A DNA stretch of 64,000 bases from Acidobacteriaceae bacterium (GTDB taxonomy: Bacteria > Acidobacteriota > Terriglobia > Terriglobales > Acidobacteriaceae): the NCBI GenBank assembly GCA_903642225.1, contig CAHJWI010000002.1, positions 62,001 to 126,000 of the forward strand, in the 5' to 3' direction. Shown here one piece after another: positions 8,323-16,717 of this stretch. The position numbers and the translations under genes are program-made. A model generated the notes under the pieces. The model was not told the DNA's origin and did no database searches. It saw only the letters and a program-made list of their open reading frames with translations. The stretch's first letter is position 1, and each line of letters opens with the position of its first letter.

Positions 8323-9921
8323 ATGGACTGGTTGCGCGTGCGCTTGGCAGAACTGCGTGCAGGGCAGCTGTGGCCGAGGCGAACAGGCCTGCGATGGGTG
8401 TGGGTGGGGATGGCAGCACTGGCCGGGCTGGTCCTGGTTGCCATAGTCCTGGGCACGGTTATGGCTTCGCGATTTGCACCCATGGCACGCGCCAGGCTTG
8501 TGACAATGTTTCAGGCACAGCTTGGGACGCAGGTACAAGTGGGAGAAGTGCACACCCACTTTGACGGCGGCCTCCGTGTGGATGTGGACGGAATGGAGGC
8601 TGCGAGCGTGCAGCGCGGTGTACCCGGCGACGCTGCTAGACCCATGCTGCATGTGGACCATGTGCAGGCCAACATGGGACTACTGGCGGCCTTGACCGGG
8701 GTCGTGGGCAGGCAGGGAGATGAGGGTAGCGACGGCGCATCCTCAGGCGGGATGCGAGAGGCGGTAACACACCTGTCTCGGATAACGCTTGAGGGCGTGC
8801 ACCTGCGATTTGACAACGGCAGCGCAGGGCGTGCGCCATTGCAGTTCGACCTGCCGCACGTGGAGATGACAGGGCTGGACCGGCTGGGAAGCCGTGGAAC
8901 GTTCGACTACAAGGCGACAGTGGATACTGGCGCACCCATCGGCCTGGTGAATACGCAGGGGACGATGGGGCCCTGGAACGCAGGTGATCCGCATGCGACA
9001 CCTCTGCAGGGGACCTTTGAATTCGCAAACAGGAGCGTCGCGAGCGTGCATGGGCTGCGGGGCCTGCTGAGCATGCACGCGAAGTACGCCGGAACGCTGA
9101 GCGCGATAAAAACCGAAGGTTCCACGGACGACCCGGCGTTCGGGCTTGAGGGAGGTGCGCGCACGGTGGCTCTTAAAACCACGTTCAGGATGGCCATGGA
9201 TGCCACTCACGATTTAGTGACCATGGAGGCTTTGGATGCACATTTTTTGCGGACGCATTTCCAGATGACGGGAACAGTGACGAAGGCTGCAGGCGGCGCC
9301 TACCAGCTGGACATGGCGTTGAGTGTGCCGGAGGGCCGCGTAGAGGATGCCTTGGCGCTGGGATCGTCGACAGAGCCACCGCTGCTGCGGGGAGGTCTGA
9401 CCATGACAGGACACTTGCAGATGCCGGCTGGAACTGCGCCGGTTGCGCACAAGCTGCAGTTGCAAGGTGGGCGGTTCCACCTGGTTGGCGTGCAGTTTGG
9501 CAGAGCTTCCGTGCAGCGCAGTGCGGATGAGTTGAGCGAGAAAGCCGCAGGGCACCCGCAGGACGCCAACGTCCGCAAGGCAGAAGCCGCAAATGCGCAG
9601 GTGGCAGGAGCGGTAGCATTGCAGAACGGCGTCATGCACCTGACGGAGGTGCACCTGTCAGCACCTGGAACGATGTTGGCTCTGAACGGGCGTTACCAGC
9701 TGGGCGGGGGCAACTTTGAAATGCGCGGCATGTTGCACACGGTCGCCAGCGCGAGCGAGATGAGTTCTGGCGTGAAGAGCCTGCTCATGCGGCCGTTCAA
9801 CGGGCTGTTTGCACACGGGCACACGGGAACCACGTTGCCACTTGAGGTAACTGGTAGCGGGAACGAGCCACACTTCAAGGTGACGCTGCCGGGCGGTGCA
9901 AAGATGGAAGCTCTCAGATAG
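8323..9921 (+). CDS. AsmA-like inner-membrane-anchored protein
   Basis: About 532 residues from the ATG at 8323 (a TTG at 8284 is possible). One N-terminal transmembrane segment (about residues 30-52 of this start, WVGMAALAGLVLVAIVLGTV) is followed by an arginine-rich turn and a long beta-rich periplasmic region. This contains VQVGEVHTHFDGGLRVDVDG, typical of the AsmA N-terminal pattern, and the C-terminal AsmA-like block LNGRYQLGGGNFEMRGMLHT. AsmA/YhdP/TamB relatives bridge the periplasm and are implicated in phospholipid transport to the outer membrane. It is transcribed divergently from the patatin-barrel gene, which would fit a shared envelope-lipid theme, though that link is inference. 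Confidence 0.7.
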   Translation: MDWLRVRLAELRAGQLWPRRTGLRWVWVGMAALAGLVLVAIVLGTVMASRFAPMARARLVTMFQAQLGTQVQVGEVHTHFDGGLRVDVDGMEAASVQRGVPGDAARPMLHVDHVQANMGLLAALTGVVGRQGDEGSDGASSGGMREAVTHLSRITLEGVHLRFDNGSAGRAPLQFDLPHVEMTGLDRLGSRGTFDYKATVDTGAPIGLVNTQGTMGPWNAGDPHATPLQGTFEFANRSVASVHGLRGLLSMHAKYAGTLSAIKTEGSTDDPAFGLEGGARTVALKTTFRMAMDATHDLVTMEALDAHFLRTHFQMTGTVTKAAGGAYQLDMALSVPEGRVEDALALGSSTEPPLLRGGLTMTGHLQMPAGTAPVAHKLQLQGGRFHLVGVQFGRASVQRSADELSEKAAGHPQDANVRKAEAANAQVAGAVALQNGVMHLTEVHLSAPGTMLALNGRYQLGGGNFEMRGMLHTVASASEMSSGVKSLLMRPFNGLFAHGHTGTTLPLEVTGSGNEPHFKVTLPGGAKMEALR

Positions 9922-9956
9922 GGGCACTTATCTCTTGTTGAGCCAACCGTACGCGG

Positions 9957-10349
9957 TTACGCGGCCTGGGGAGCTTCTGACCAGCGGAGCGCCTCGCTGA
10001 TTTGATCGGCGAGTGTCATCGGGTCGAATGGTTTGAAGAGCACGGCGGCGACTCCGAGGTCGGCGAACCGACGCTGATCAACCCCTTGCACCTTTGCGGT
10101 AAGCAGGAGCACGGGAATGTGGGCGATCCCCGGGGTTTGCTGCATCTTGCGGAAGGTAGACGGGCCATCCATGTCAGGCATCATGACATCCATCAGGATC
10201 GCCTCCGGCTGTTCCGCAAGAGCGAGTTCGATCCCTTCCGCGCCGGAGCGGGCTGAGGTCACGTGCCAACCGGCGATTGCCTCGAGCGTGAGAGCCGCAA
10301 CTTCGCGGATGTCGTCTTCGTCGTCGATGATGAGAATGCGATGCTGCAT
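9957..10349 (-). CDS. CheY-like single-domain response regulator
   Basis: About 130 residues from the ATG at 10349, which starts directly at the receiver core MQHRILIIDDEDD; longer upstream starts add unrelated residues. Receiver signatures are complete: acidic pair Asp9/Asp10, phosphoacceptor Asp54 in ILMDVMMPDMDG, a Thr in LLLTAK and the conserved Lys in LFKPFD. There is no output domain, so it must act by protein contact or as a phosphorelay intermediate. No histidine kinase is nearby, and its partner is unknown. A perfect 12-base palindrome and a hairpin lie about 70-110 bases upstream. Confidence 0.9.
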   Translation of the reverse strand: MQHRILIIDDEDDIREVAALTLEAIAGWHVTSARSGAEGIELALAEQPEAILMDVMMPDMDGPSTFRKMQQTPGIAHIPVLLLTAKVQGVDQRRFADLGVAAVLFKPFDPMTLADQISEALRWSEAPQAA

Positions 10350-10417
10350 GTAGTTAACCGTACGTTGGAGGGAGAGCAGCGGGGATAGCACCTTTGGGGA
10401 AGTTTGTGCCCTAGTGT

Positions 10418-10457
10418 GGGACATGTCCCGATGGAAACGGGACCAGGTAAGGTCCCG
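10418..10457. promoter_or_regulatory. Palindrome plus inverted repeat upstream of the receiver gene
   Basis: GGGACATGTCCC (10418-10429) is a perfect 12-base palindrome. CGGGACC (10438-10444) and GGTCCCG (10451-10457) form a 7-bp hairpin with a 6-base loop. Both sit between the stop of the deoxyhypusine-synthase-like gene and the start of the receiver gene (both minus strand). They could be an operator or a processing/terminator stem; there is no strong T-run. Confidence 0.4.
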
Positions 10458-10512
10458 CCGTGACTCCCTTGCAGCATGTTCGCTACTTACGAACGAAAAA
10501 ACAACCCGAGCA

Positions 10513-10534
10513 GAAAAAGAACCGGCTACGCCGG
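10513..10534 (-). terminator. Intrinsic terminator overlapping a stop codon
   Basis: On the minus strand CCGGC-GTA-GCCGG is followed by TTCTTTTT. The stem lies at 10522-10534, and the TAG stop of the preceding gene (10526-10528) falls across the loop and the end of the stem. This separates the deoxyhypusine-synthase-like gene from the receiver gene. Confidence 0.6.
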
Positions 10535-11587
10535 GACGTGCTCCAAAAGCTGCGCAAGGTGCTTGCCCGTGCGAGCAGCTGCGGCATTTTTATGCAACGC
10601 GTAGCCGGTGATCAGGGGAAAGGCAATGGTGGCTTCGGAAAAGACCATCTGCTCCCACGTCAGGTCGACCTTGCCCCAGGAGCTTGCTTCCTTCAGGGTT
10701 GAGCCAGAAAGCGCGCCATCGCGCGCGTCTGCAACCGTTACCTGGATCGCGTACTTGTGCATGGAAGCTTCGACGCCGAGGATATCTGCGGCCACAACGA
10801 TATCCTGCGCGAAGTTCTTGGGGACGCCACCGCCGATCATCAGCAGGCCGGTGGTGGGATTTTGGATTTTGAGCTGCGTGATTTCGTAAAAATCCTTGCC
10901 GCTGTCGATCGAGCACATCGGCTTGCCCTGGTGCTCGTGCTGGTGGGCAACAATGCCGAATCCGAAGGAGCAGTCTGAAAAGGCGGGGCAAAAGATGGGG
11001 ACATCCAGCTCGTAGGCGGCAAGAACAATGCTGTCCGGGTTGCCATTCTGCGGCGTCCGGCCATTGTCCTTCAGATACTTGCCCATCTCCTTGATGTACT
11101 CGCGTGAGGAGTAAGCTGCGGGCTTCATGCCGTCTATGATCTTCTTGGTCGTGTCGTCGCAGACGCGAAGCTCTTCTTCGTCGATGAAGGTGTCGTAGAT
11201 GCGATCGATCATGAGCTCCCGGAGCTCGGCGTCACCCGCGCCGTACTTGTACTCTTCATCGGCAATGTAGTGCTTGTAGCCGAGCGCCTCAAAGAAATCC
11301 TGATCCACAATATTGGCGCCCGTAGACACGATCGCATCCACCATGTGCAGCCGGATCAGGTCGACAATCACCTTCTGCAAACCGGCGGAAATTAACGACC
11401 CGGCCAGGCAAAGAATCACGCCGCATTCGGTGTCGCGCAGCATCATGTCGTAAATCGTTGCGGCACGCGCCAGGTCGCGCGAGCTGTAGGCCATTTGGGC
11501 CATGGCGTCGACGAGCGGCACAACATTGTGCGCTGTAATGTCGATGTGCTGGATCGGGTGTTTGAGCAGTTCCTGTTTTGTAGGCAT
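10526..11587 (-). CDS. Deoxyhypusine synthase-like NAD-dependent enzyme
   Basis: 353 residues from the ATG at 11587 (MPTKQELLKHPIQHIDI). The whole length matches the DHS fold: LAGSLISAGLQKVIVDLI near the start, VSTGANIVDQDFFEALG, and the C-terminal DGALSGSTLKEASSWGK with the catalytic lysine at about Lys306. In eukaryotic and archaeal DHS this lysine forms the imine with a spermidine-derived butylamine group destined for eIF5A. Bacteria lack hypusine. The loop GGGVPKNFAQD replaces the His-His of the classical GGGVVKHH active site, placing the protein in the bacterial DHS-like group, for which polyamine-modifying activities such as homospermidine synthesis are plausible. Substrate is inference. 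Confidence 0.85.
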   Translation of the reverse strand: MPTKQELLKHPIQHIDITAHNVVPLVDAMAQMAYSSRDLARAATIYDMMLRDTECGVILCLAGSLISAGLQKVIVDLIRLHMVDAIVSTGANIVDQDFFEALGYKHYIADEEYKYGAGDAELRELMIDRIYDTFIDEEELRVCDDTTKKIIDGMKPAAYSSREYIKEMGKYLKDNGRTPQNGNPDSIVLAAYELDVPIFCPAFSDCSFGFGIVAHQHEHQGKPMCSIDSGKDFYEITQLKIQNPTTGLLMIGGGVPKNFAQDIVVAADILGVEASMHKYAIQVTVADARDGALSGSTLKEASSWGKVDLTWEQMVFSEATIAFPLITGYALHKNAAAARTGKHLAQLLEHVPA

Positions 11588-11840
11588 GTCAGGTGTGATT
11601 TTATCGTGGATTCCCAGCAGAGACGCGGCCCTTCGTGAAGAGTGCGTTACGGCGGGCCCGGCCTCCGCCACCAGGTTGTAAACCTAAACTCCCGTCGCGC
11701 CTACCATCTGGAACCGCGGCCGATTCTGCCTTCTGTATCGCAGACCATTTCTAACTTTCGTGCGCGGTCAGGCTTGAGACACTGCCGCTCTATGAGCATT
11801 CGGCGAGCATTGCCCTGTTCGGATCGAGCGCTGTCCTGAG

Positions 11841-13346
11841 ATGAGACAAGGCAAAGAAGGGGAATTACTGGCGCGCCGATACAGGGATCAGATGCCAGAG
11901 CAAGGACAGAAGGCAGGGGAGGCAGGCGTGAGTATGGCACAGTCGCAGACGGTTCCGGCATCGGCGGTCATTTCGGCGTTGTCGTATGCGCTGGACCTGA
12001 CGGAAGGCCAGCCCATGGGCCATGCGATGCAGACGTGTCTGATCGGAATGCGGCTGGCGACGGAGCTGAAATTACCCCAGGCGCAGCAGGCCGACCTGTA
12101 CTACGCGCTGCTGTTGAAAGACGCAGGCTGCAGCAGCAACTCGTCGAAGCTGTTTCACCTGCTGCACAGTGATGACATTCGCGCCAAAGGCGACCTGAAG
12201 GACAAGGACTGGACGCGGATGAGCCTGGACCGCGTGCGGTACACGCTCAGTCACATTGCGGATGGAGCGACCGTGCTGAGCAAGTTGAAACACTTGGCAC
12301 ATGTGGCCATTAACGACCCGACAACGTCCTGTGACCTGGTGAAGTTGCGATGCGAGCGGGGAGCCTCGATTGCACGGCAGGTCGGGTTTTCACTGGACGT
12401 AGCAATGGCGATTGCAAGCCTTGACGAACACTGGGACGGGCAGGGCTACCCGATGGGACTGAAAGGTGAGGAGATTCCCGTGCTGAGCCGGGTCATGAAC
12501 CTGGCACAGACACTGGCCGTGTTCTGGATGAACGGTGGCCCGCGGGAAGCTCTGCTCATGTTGAAGCGAAGGTCCGGGCGGTGGTTCGATCCACACATGG
12601 TACGGGCGGCAAAACTGCTGGTGAAGGATGGGTCACTTTTCGCGGGAATGGACCGCGCGGACCTGCAGACCGAAGTGGGCACGCTGGAACCGGGAGTAAA
12701 ACTGGGCCTGAACAACGACCGTATGGACCACATCTGCCTGGCGTTCGCGGAGGTGATCGATTCCAAGTCGCCGTATACCTTCCGGCACTCACAGGGGGTG
12801 GCAGCGGCAGCGGTGGCCATCGGCGAGCGAATGGGTTTGCCGCAGGCAGAGGTGGTGCAGTTGAGACGCTGCGGCCTGCTGCACGATATCGGCAAACTGA
12901 GCGTGCCGAATACCATCCTGGAGAAGCCAGGCAAGCTGGCTGATGCGGAGTGGCAGGTGGTGAAGAAGCATCCGTTCTACACCCTCGAAATTCTGCGGCG
13001 GGTGCCGGGCTTTGAACAAATGAGTGAGGTAGCGGCGGCACATCACGAGCGGCTCGATGGCAAGGGATACTTTCGCGGCTGGGGTGCGGACGAGTTGAAC
13101 CTGCACGCCCGCATTCTGGCGGTGGCAGACGTATACGACGCGCTGGCGGCGGAGCGACCCTATCGCGAGGCGCTGCCACTGGACACGGTGTTCTCAATAA
13201 TGGAGAAGGAAACACCCCACGCGCTGGACTCGACTTGCATGGAGGCGCTGAAGCAGGCACCCGTGCCGATGCCGGACCTGCCGAAAGGACGACACCTGCA
13301 AAAACCGCAAATTTTGCCGGACCTGGTGCCCGCCCACGCGTTTTGA
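11841..13346 (+). CDS. Tandem HD-GYP domain protein (putative c-di-GMP phosphodiesterase)
   Basis: 501 residues from the ATG at 11841; later in-frame ATGs (11892 or 11934) are possible. Two HD-GYP-like halves are visible. In the first (about 45-230) the HD pair is replaced (LLLKDAG, Lys93-Asp94) while DGQGYPMGLKGEEIP is retained. In the second (about 290-470) LLHDIGKLSVPN (His348, Asp349, Gly351, Lys352) and HHERLDGKGY are intact, but the final proline of GYP is phenylalanine (409-411). The second half can still coordinate metal and may hydrolyse a cyclic dinucleotide; the first is probably regulatory. There is no membrane segment or receiver domain, so it is likely cytosolic. Confidence 0.85.
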   Translation: MRQGKEGELLARRYRDQMPEQGQKAGEAGVSMAQSQTVPASAVISALSYALDLTEGQPMGHAMQTCLIGMRLATELKLPQAQQADLYYALLLKDAGCSSNSSKLFHLLHSDDIRAKGDLKDKDWTRMSLDRVRYTLSHIADGATVLSKLKHLAHVAINDPTTSCDLVKLRCERGASIARQVGFSLDVAMAIASLDEHWDGQGYPMGLKGEEIPVLSRVMNLAQTLAVFWMNGGPREALLMLKRRSGRWFDPHMVRAAKLLVKDGSLFAGMDRADLQTEVGTLEPGVKLGLNNDRMDHICLAFAEVIDSKSPYTFRHSQGVAAAAVAIGERMGLPQAEVVQLRRCGLLHDIGKLSVPNTILEKPGKLADAEWQVVKKHPFYTLEILRRVPGFEQMSEVAAAHHERLDGKGYFRGWGADELNLHARILAVADVYDALAAERPYREALPLDTVFSIMEKETPHALDSTCMEALKQAPVPMPDLPKGRHLQKPQILPDLVPAHAF

Positions 13347-13364
13347 AGTTCTCAAGAGCCGGTG

Positions 13365-13889
13365 TTACCAATCGTTTTTTTGGACGAGCTTCGGTTGAGT
13401 TCCATGGCGTCCGGAGAGCAACCAGTCCAGGCGGGAGCGGACGTCCTTGTCGCGAAGTTCACCCTCGATTTTGCCGATCACGACTCCATTCTCGTCCAGA
13501 ATAAGGGTGGCGGGGACGACTTCCCCGAGCTGCAGGCCGGCGAGCGTCTGCTCCGTTGCACCAGTCCAAACGGGGATGTTGAAGCCACGCTGCCGAGTGA
13601 CATTAGGAATCTTCCCCTGGGTCTCCGGTGCATCAAGCGAAATGGCTACGAAGCGCACCTGTTGCGCGGCATAGCCATCCGCCAGCTTTTGCAGACGAGG
13701 CATTTCTTCCTTGCAGGGACCGCACCAGGTGGCCCAGAAATTCACGACGGCGGCATGGCCGTGCAGTTCCGCAAGTCTATGTGGCGTGCCTTGAAGGTCT
13801 TTGAAGGTGGGCGGTTCAGCCGTGCTTGCACCCACGGTGCAGGCGGTGGCCAGGGCCGCGACAAGTGCGAGGCGGAACTTGAGGAACAT
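13365..13889 (-). CDS. TlpA/ResA-like periplasmic thioredoxin
   Basis: 174 residues from the ATG at 13889, preceded by GAAAGG about ten bases upstream. Signal peptide MFLKFRLALVAALATACTVGAS, then a thioredoxin fold with WATWCGPCKEEMP (Cys56 and Cys59), the cis-proline loop VVPATLILDENG and a C-terminal helix. Proteins of this group are periplasmic thiol-disulfide reductants, often for cytochrome c maturation. No cytochrome gene is adjacent, so the client is unknown. Its 3' end is 18 bases from the HD-GYP gene on the other strand. Confidence 0.9.
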   Translation of the reverse strand: MFLKFRLALVAALATACTVGASTAEPPTFKDLQGTPHRLAELHGHAAVVNFWATWCGPCKEEMPRLQKLADGYAAQQVRFVAISLDAPETQGKIPNVTRQRGFNIPVWTGATEQTLAGLQLGEVVPATLILDENGVVIGKIEGELRDKDVRSRLDWLLSGRHGTQPKLVQKNDW

Positions 13890-14021
13890 GGTGAATGAAC
13901 CTTTCAGAAGCAGCCACTCTAAGCGGTGGCGCATGCCATCGTCATCCTTCGAGAGGTGGGCAGAAAGATCGGTGTCTCGGATGTGTCGCAGTCTGCAAGC
14001 GGCTAAGTAGCATGGCCGACC

Positions 14022-15101
14022 ATGAGAACAATGACACGTTGCACCACCTTTCTGGGCGTCATTTGCGCGCTCATCGGAGCCAGTACCGCATCTGCACAGG
14101 GGTGCCTGGCGGCGCATACCAACAGTGGCATACAGGGATGCATTACGTCGGGAACGTCCGGCGTCGACGGCGTGAGCGCCAACCAGTTTTTGCGGCACCA
14201 CCCGACCACCGTTGAGGTGGACTGGCGCTCGTTCAGCTCGTTCCGGCACTTCAGCGGCACGGTAGAAAACACGTCGCGGCAAGCGCTGGGGACCTTCATC
14301 CCAAACCACCAGAACATCTACAACATCAGCCTGGACATGCAGGTGACGCCACGCTGGAGCGTGAACGCGTTTATGCCGGTGCTTCAAGGCACACGCGACC
14401 AAAAATACGCGCCTATCCAGAAGGTAGAGATCGCCGGCATCGGCGACATGATTCTGGGTGTGCAGGGATGGGTGTTAAAGCCACCAACCGAGAACGGCGG
14501 AAACGTCGCCTTCAGCTTAGGGCTGAAGCTTCCGACCGGCATCAACAACGGCACGGGGACAGGGAAGCTGGCCAACGGCACGGTAGAGAAGGTGGTCGCC
14601 GACCAGTCACTGCAGCCGGGTGACGGCACGTGGGGATTTACGCTGGGCAGCCAGGCCTACAAGCAGACGTACTTCCACACCATCGGCTACTTCCAGGGAT
14701 CGTGGCTGTTCAGCCCGGTGAATATGACAGGTGTACCGACCTTTCGCGCTTCAAAGGCAGAAGCAGTGATGAGCGCCACAGACCAGTACCTGTTCCGGGC
14801 GGGTCTATCGCGCCACGTACCGCACCTGCGAGGTCTGGCGGGCAGCTTTGGCGGCCGCATGGAGGGCATCCCAGTGCGCGATGCGTTCGGAAAAAGCGAT
14901 GGCTTTCGGCGCCCGGGATACATCATCTCCGTGGAACCTGCGCTGCAATACCAGCACCGGCGAGACATGCTGTCATTGAGCGCGCCGTGGGCGGTGCAGC
15001 GGAACCGGAGGGCATCCGTCACGGACCTGGCTGCAGGCAAGCACGGCGACGCAGCGTTTGCGGATTATGCGGTCATCCTGAGCGTGGCGCATACGTTCTA
15101 A
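14022..15101 (+). CDS. Secreted outer-membrane beta-barrel protein, transporter-like
   Basis: 359 residues. Signal peptide MRTMTRCTTFLGVICALIGASTASAQ, then a two-cysteine segment (GCLAAHTNSGIQGC). The rest is a beta-rich region with amphipathic strands typical of barrels: TVEVDWRSFSSFRHF, NISLDMQVTPRWSVNAFMPV, NVAFSLGLKLPTGINNGTG, ending ADYAVILSVAHTF with a terminal phenylalanine. The pattern is like the MetA-pathway/phenol-degradation type outer-membrane proteins, but the match is by layout, not by a decisive motif. Cargo is unknown. It is divergent from the TlpA gene. Confidence 0.65.
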   Translation: MRTMTRCTTFLGVICALIGASTASAQGCLAAHTNSGIQGCITSGTSGVDGVSANQFLRHHPTTVEVDWRSFSSFRHFSGTVENTSRQALGTFIPNHQNIYNISLDMQVTPRWSVNAFMPVLQGTRDQKYAPIQKVEIAGIGDMILGVQGWVLKPPTENGGNVAFSLGLKLPTGINNGTGTGKLANGTVEKVVADQSLQPGDGTWGFTLGSQAYKQTYFHTIGYFQGSWLFSPVNMTGVPTFRASKAEAVMSATDQYLFRAGLSRHVPHLRGLAGSFGGRMEGIPVRDAFGKSDGFRRPGYIISVEPALQYQHRRDMLSLSAPWAVQRNRRASVTDLAAGKHGDAAFADYAVILSVAHTF

Positions 15102-15120
15102 ATTCGACTGCCCAGGTGGA

Positions 15121-15195
15121 GTGGGTTAGCACATCGCGCGAGAAGCGTAGTGCGCGCAACCCACCCTGTTCACGGTGGACTCGTGACAGGGTGGG
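15121..15195. terminator. Overlapping alternative hairpins between convergent genes
   Basis: GTGGGTT (15121-15127) can pair with AACCCAC (15158-15164), with further GC pairing inside. CCCACCCTG (15160-15168) can instead pair with CAGGGTGGG (15187-15195), extended by TCACG/CGTGA. The two stems share 15160-15164 and exclude each other. The element sits between the ends of two convergent genes, so a bidirectional terminator or a dispersed repeat is likely; no T-run is present. Confidence 0.45.
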
Positions 15196-15213
15196 GCCCC
15201 GGTTGCCTGCAAC

Positions 15214-16659
15214 CTAAAGAGCGCCGGTGCTGATGAGGTTCTTGTAAAAGTGGGAGCTTAGCTTCGGCGTGCGCTTCTGGGTGGCGAAGTCGACGTAGGT
15301 GATGCCGAAGCGCTTCTCGTAGCCGTCCGCCCACTCGTAGTTGTCGAGCAGCGACCAGCAGAAATAACCCTTCACCGGCACGCCTTCTGACACGGCCCGC
15401 TGCAGGCTGGTCAGGTAATTCTTCAGGTACATCACCCGGTCCGAATCGTAAATCTGACCGTCTGCGGCGACCTTGTCATCGCTGGAGCAGCCGTTCTCGG
15501 TGATGTACATCTCCTTGATCCCCCACACCTCGCAGGCCAGCTTGGGCGTCCAGTAGAGCGTTTCAGGGCCGATAAAAAGCCACGGGCTGAACATGTGCGG
15601 GTAGCTCGCCGGGTTCGCCACCATCTCGTAGCCGTCGGCGTTGTTGCTGGCTCGCACAAAGGCCGGCTGATAGATGTTAATGCCCTGGAAGTCGAGCGGC
15701 GAGCCGATGGCACGCATCTCTTCCGAGGTGAATTTTGGCGCGTCCGCACCGAGTTGGGCCAGATAGCGGTCGGTATATTTGCCCGTCCGCATCACGTTCA
15801 GGTAGCCAGCGTTCTCTTCCTGGATAGCCTTGCGTGCTGCGGCAACGTGCTCCGGCGCGTTGTAGACGGGGGTGATAGCAGACAGGTTTTCTGCGCTGCC
15901 AACCTTGGTGCCGGGCTTGCTGTGGGCACGAATGGCCTGGACGGCAAGTCCGTGACCAAGCACGGCGTGGTGCCGCGCCTGGGCGAGTTTGCCCCGGCTG
16001 AGCTGCAGGCCAGGAGCGTGGAGGCCGTTGCCATAGCCGAGTTCGATGAAGGTCGAAATCTCGTTCATGGTCATGTAGTTATGCAGAACGTCGCCAAGTT
16101 TTGACGCAACGTACCCCGCGTAGTCCGCAAACGCGACGGCGGTGTCCCGATTTTGCCAGCCACCCTTGTCCTCAAGGAGCTGCGGCAGGTCCCAGTGGTA
16201 CAGCGTGCAGTACGGCTGGATCCCGGCGGCGAGCAGCGCTTCCGCGAACTTGCGGTAGTGGTCGATTCCCTTTTGGTTGGGCTGGCCGGTGCCGGTGGGA
16301 AAGATGCGTGACCATGCGATGGAGAACCGGCAGGTCTTCAGGCCCAGGTCCTTCATGATCGCGATGTCTTCCGGGTAGCGGTGATAGCTGTCCGTGGCGA
16401 CGTCGCCGGTGTCGCCGTTGTGGGTCTTGCCGGCGGTGTGGGCGAAGGTGTCCCACACGGTGGTACCGCGGCCATCCTCGTTAACGGCGCCTTCTACCTG
16501 GTAGCTGGCAGTGGCGGAGCCCCAGAGAAAATCCTTGGGAAAAGTGCGGTCGGTTGCGGGATTGCCAGGAGCAGCAGCGTGTACAGACGGTGTGCCTGCG
16601 GCGGCCGCCGTAGCGGCAGCAAGTGTGGCAAAGGTGCGGCGAGAGATGCGGTGCGGCAT
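15214..16659 (-). CDS. GH1 beta-glucosidase, Tat-exported
   Basis: 481 residues from the ATG at 16659. The N-terminus MPHRISRRTFATLAAATAAAAG is a twin-arginine signal (SRRTF), so the folded enzyme is exported. GH1 signatures follow: FLWGSATASYQVEGA, YHWDLPQLL, the acid/base Glu in YMTMNEIST, the nucleophile Glu in MYITENGCSSDD, and WSLLDNYEWADGYEKRFG near the end. It hydrolyses terminal beta-glucosides (cellobiose-like or aryl glucosides) in the periplasm or outside. Length is normal for the family with an added signal. GGAAGG lies upstream of the start. Confidence 0.95.
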   Translation of the reverse strand: MPHRISRRTFATLAAATAAAAGTPSVHAAAPGNPATDRTFPKDFLWGSATASYQVEGAVNEDGRGTTVWDTFAHTAGKTHNGDTGDVATDSYHRYPEDIAIMKDLGLKTCRFSIAWSRIFPTGTGQPNQKGIDHYRKFAEALLAAGIQPYCTLYHWDLPQLLEDKGGWQNRDTAVAFADYAGYVASKLGDVLHNYMTMNEISTFIELGYGNGLHAPGLQLSRGKLAQARHHAVLGHGLAVQAIRAHSKPGTKVGSAENLSAITPVYNAPEHVAAARKAIQEENAGYLNVMRTGKYTDRYLAQLGADAPKFTSEEMRAIGSPLDFQGINIYQPAFVRASNNADGYEMVANPASYPHMFSPWLFIGPETLYWTPKLACEVWGIKEMYITENGCSSDDKVAADGQIYDSDRVMYLKNYLTSLQRAVSEGVPVKGYFCWSLLDNYEWADGYEKRFGITYVDFATQKRTPKLSSHFYKNLISTGAL

Positions 16660-16717
16660 GGTGATTGAGACCCTTCCAGCGTGGATGGCAGACCCCTGAA
16701 CCATACCGCACCGGCAG

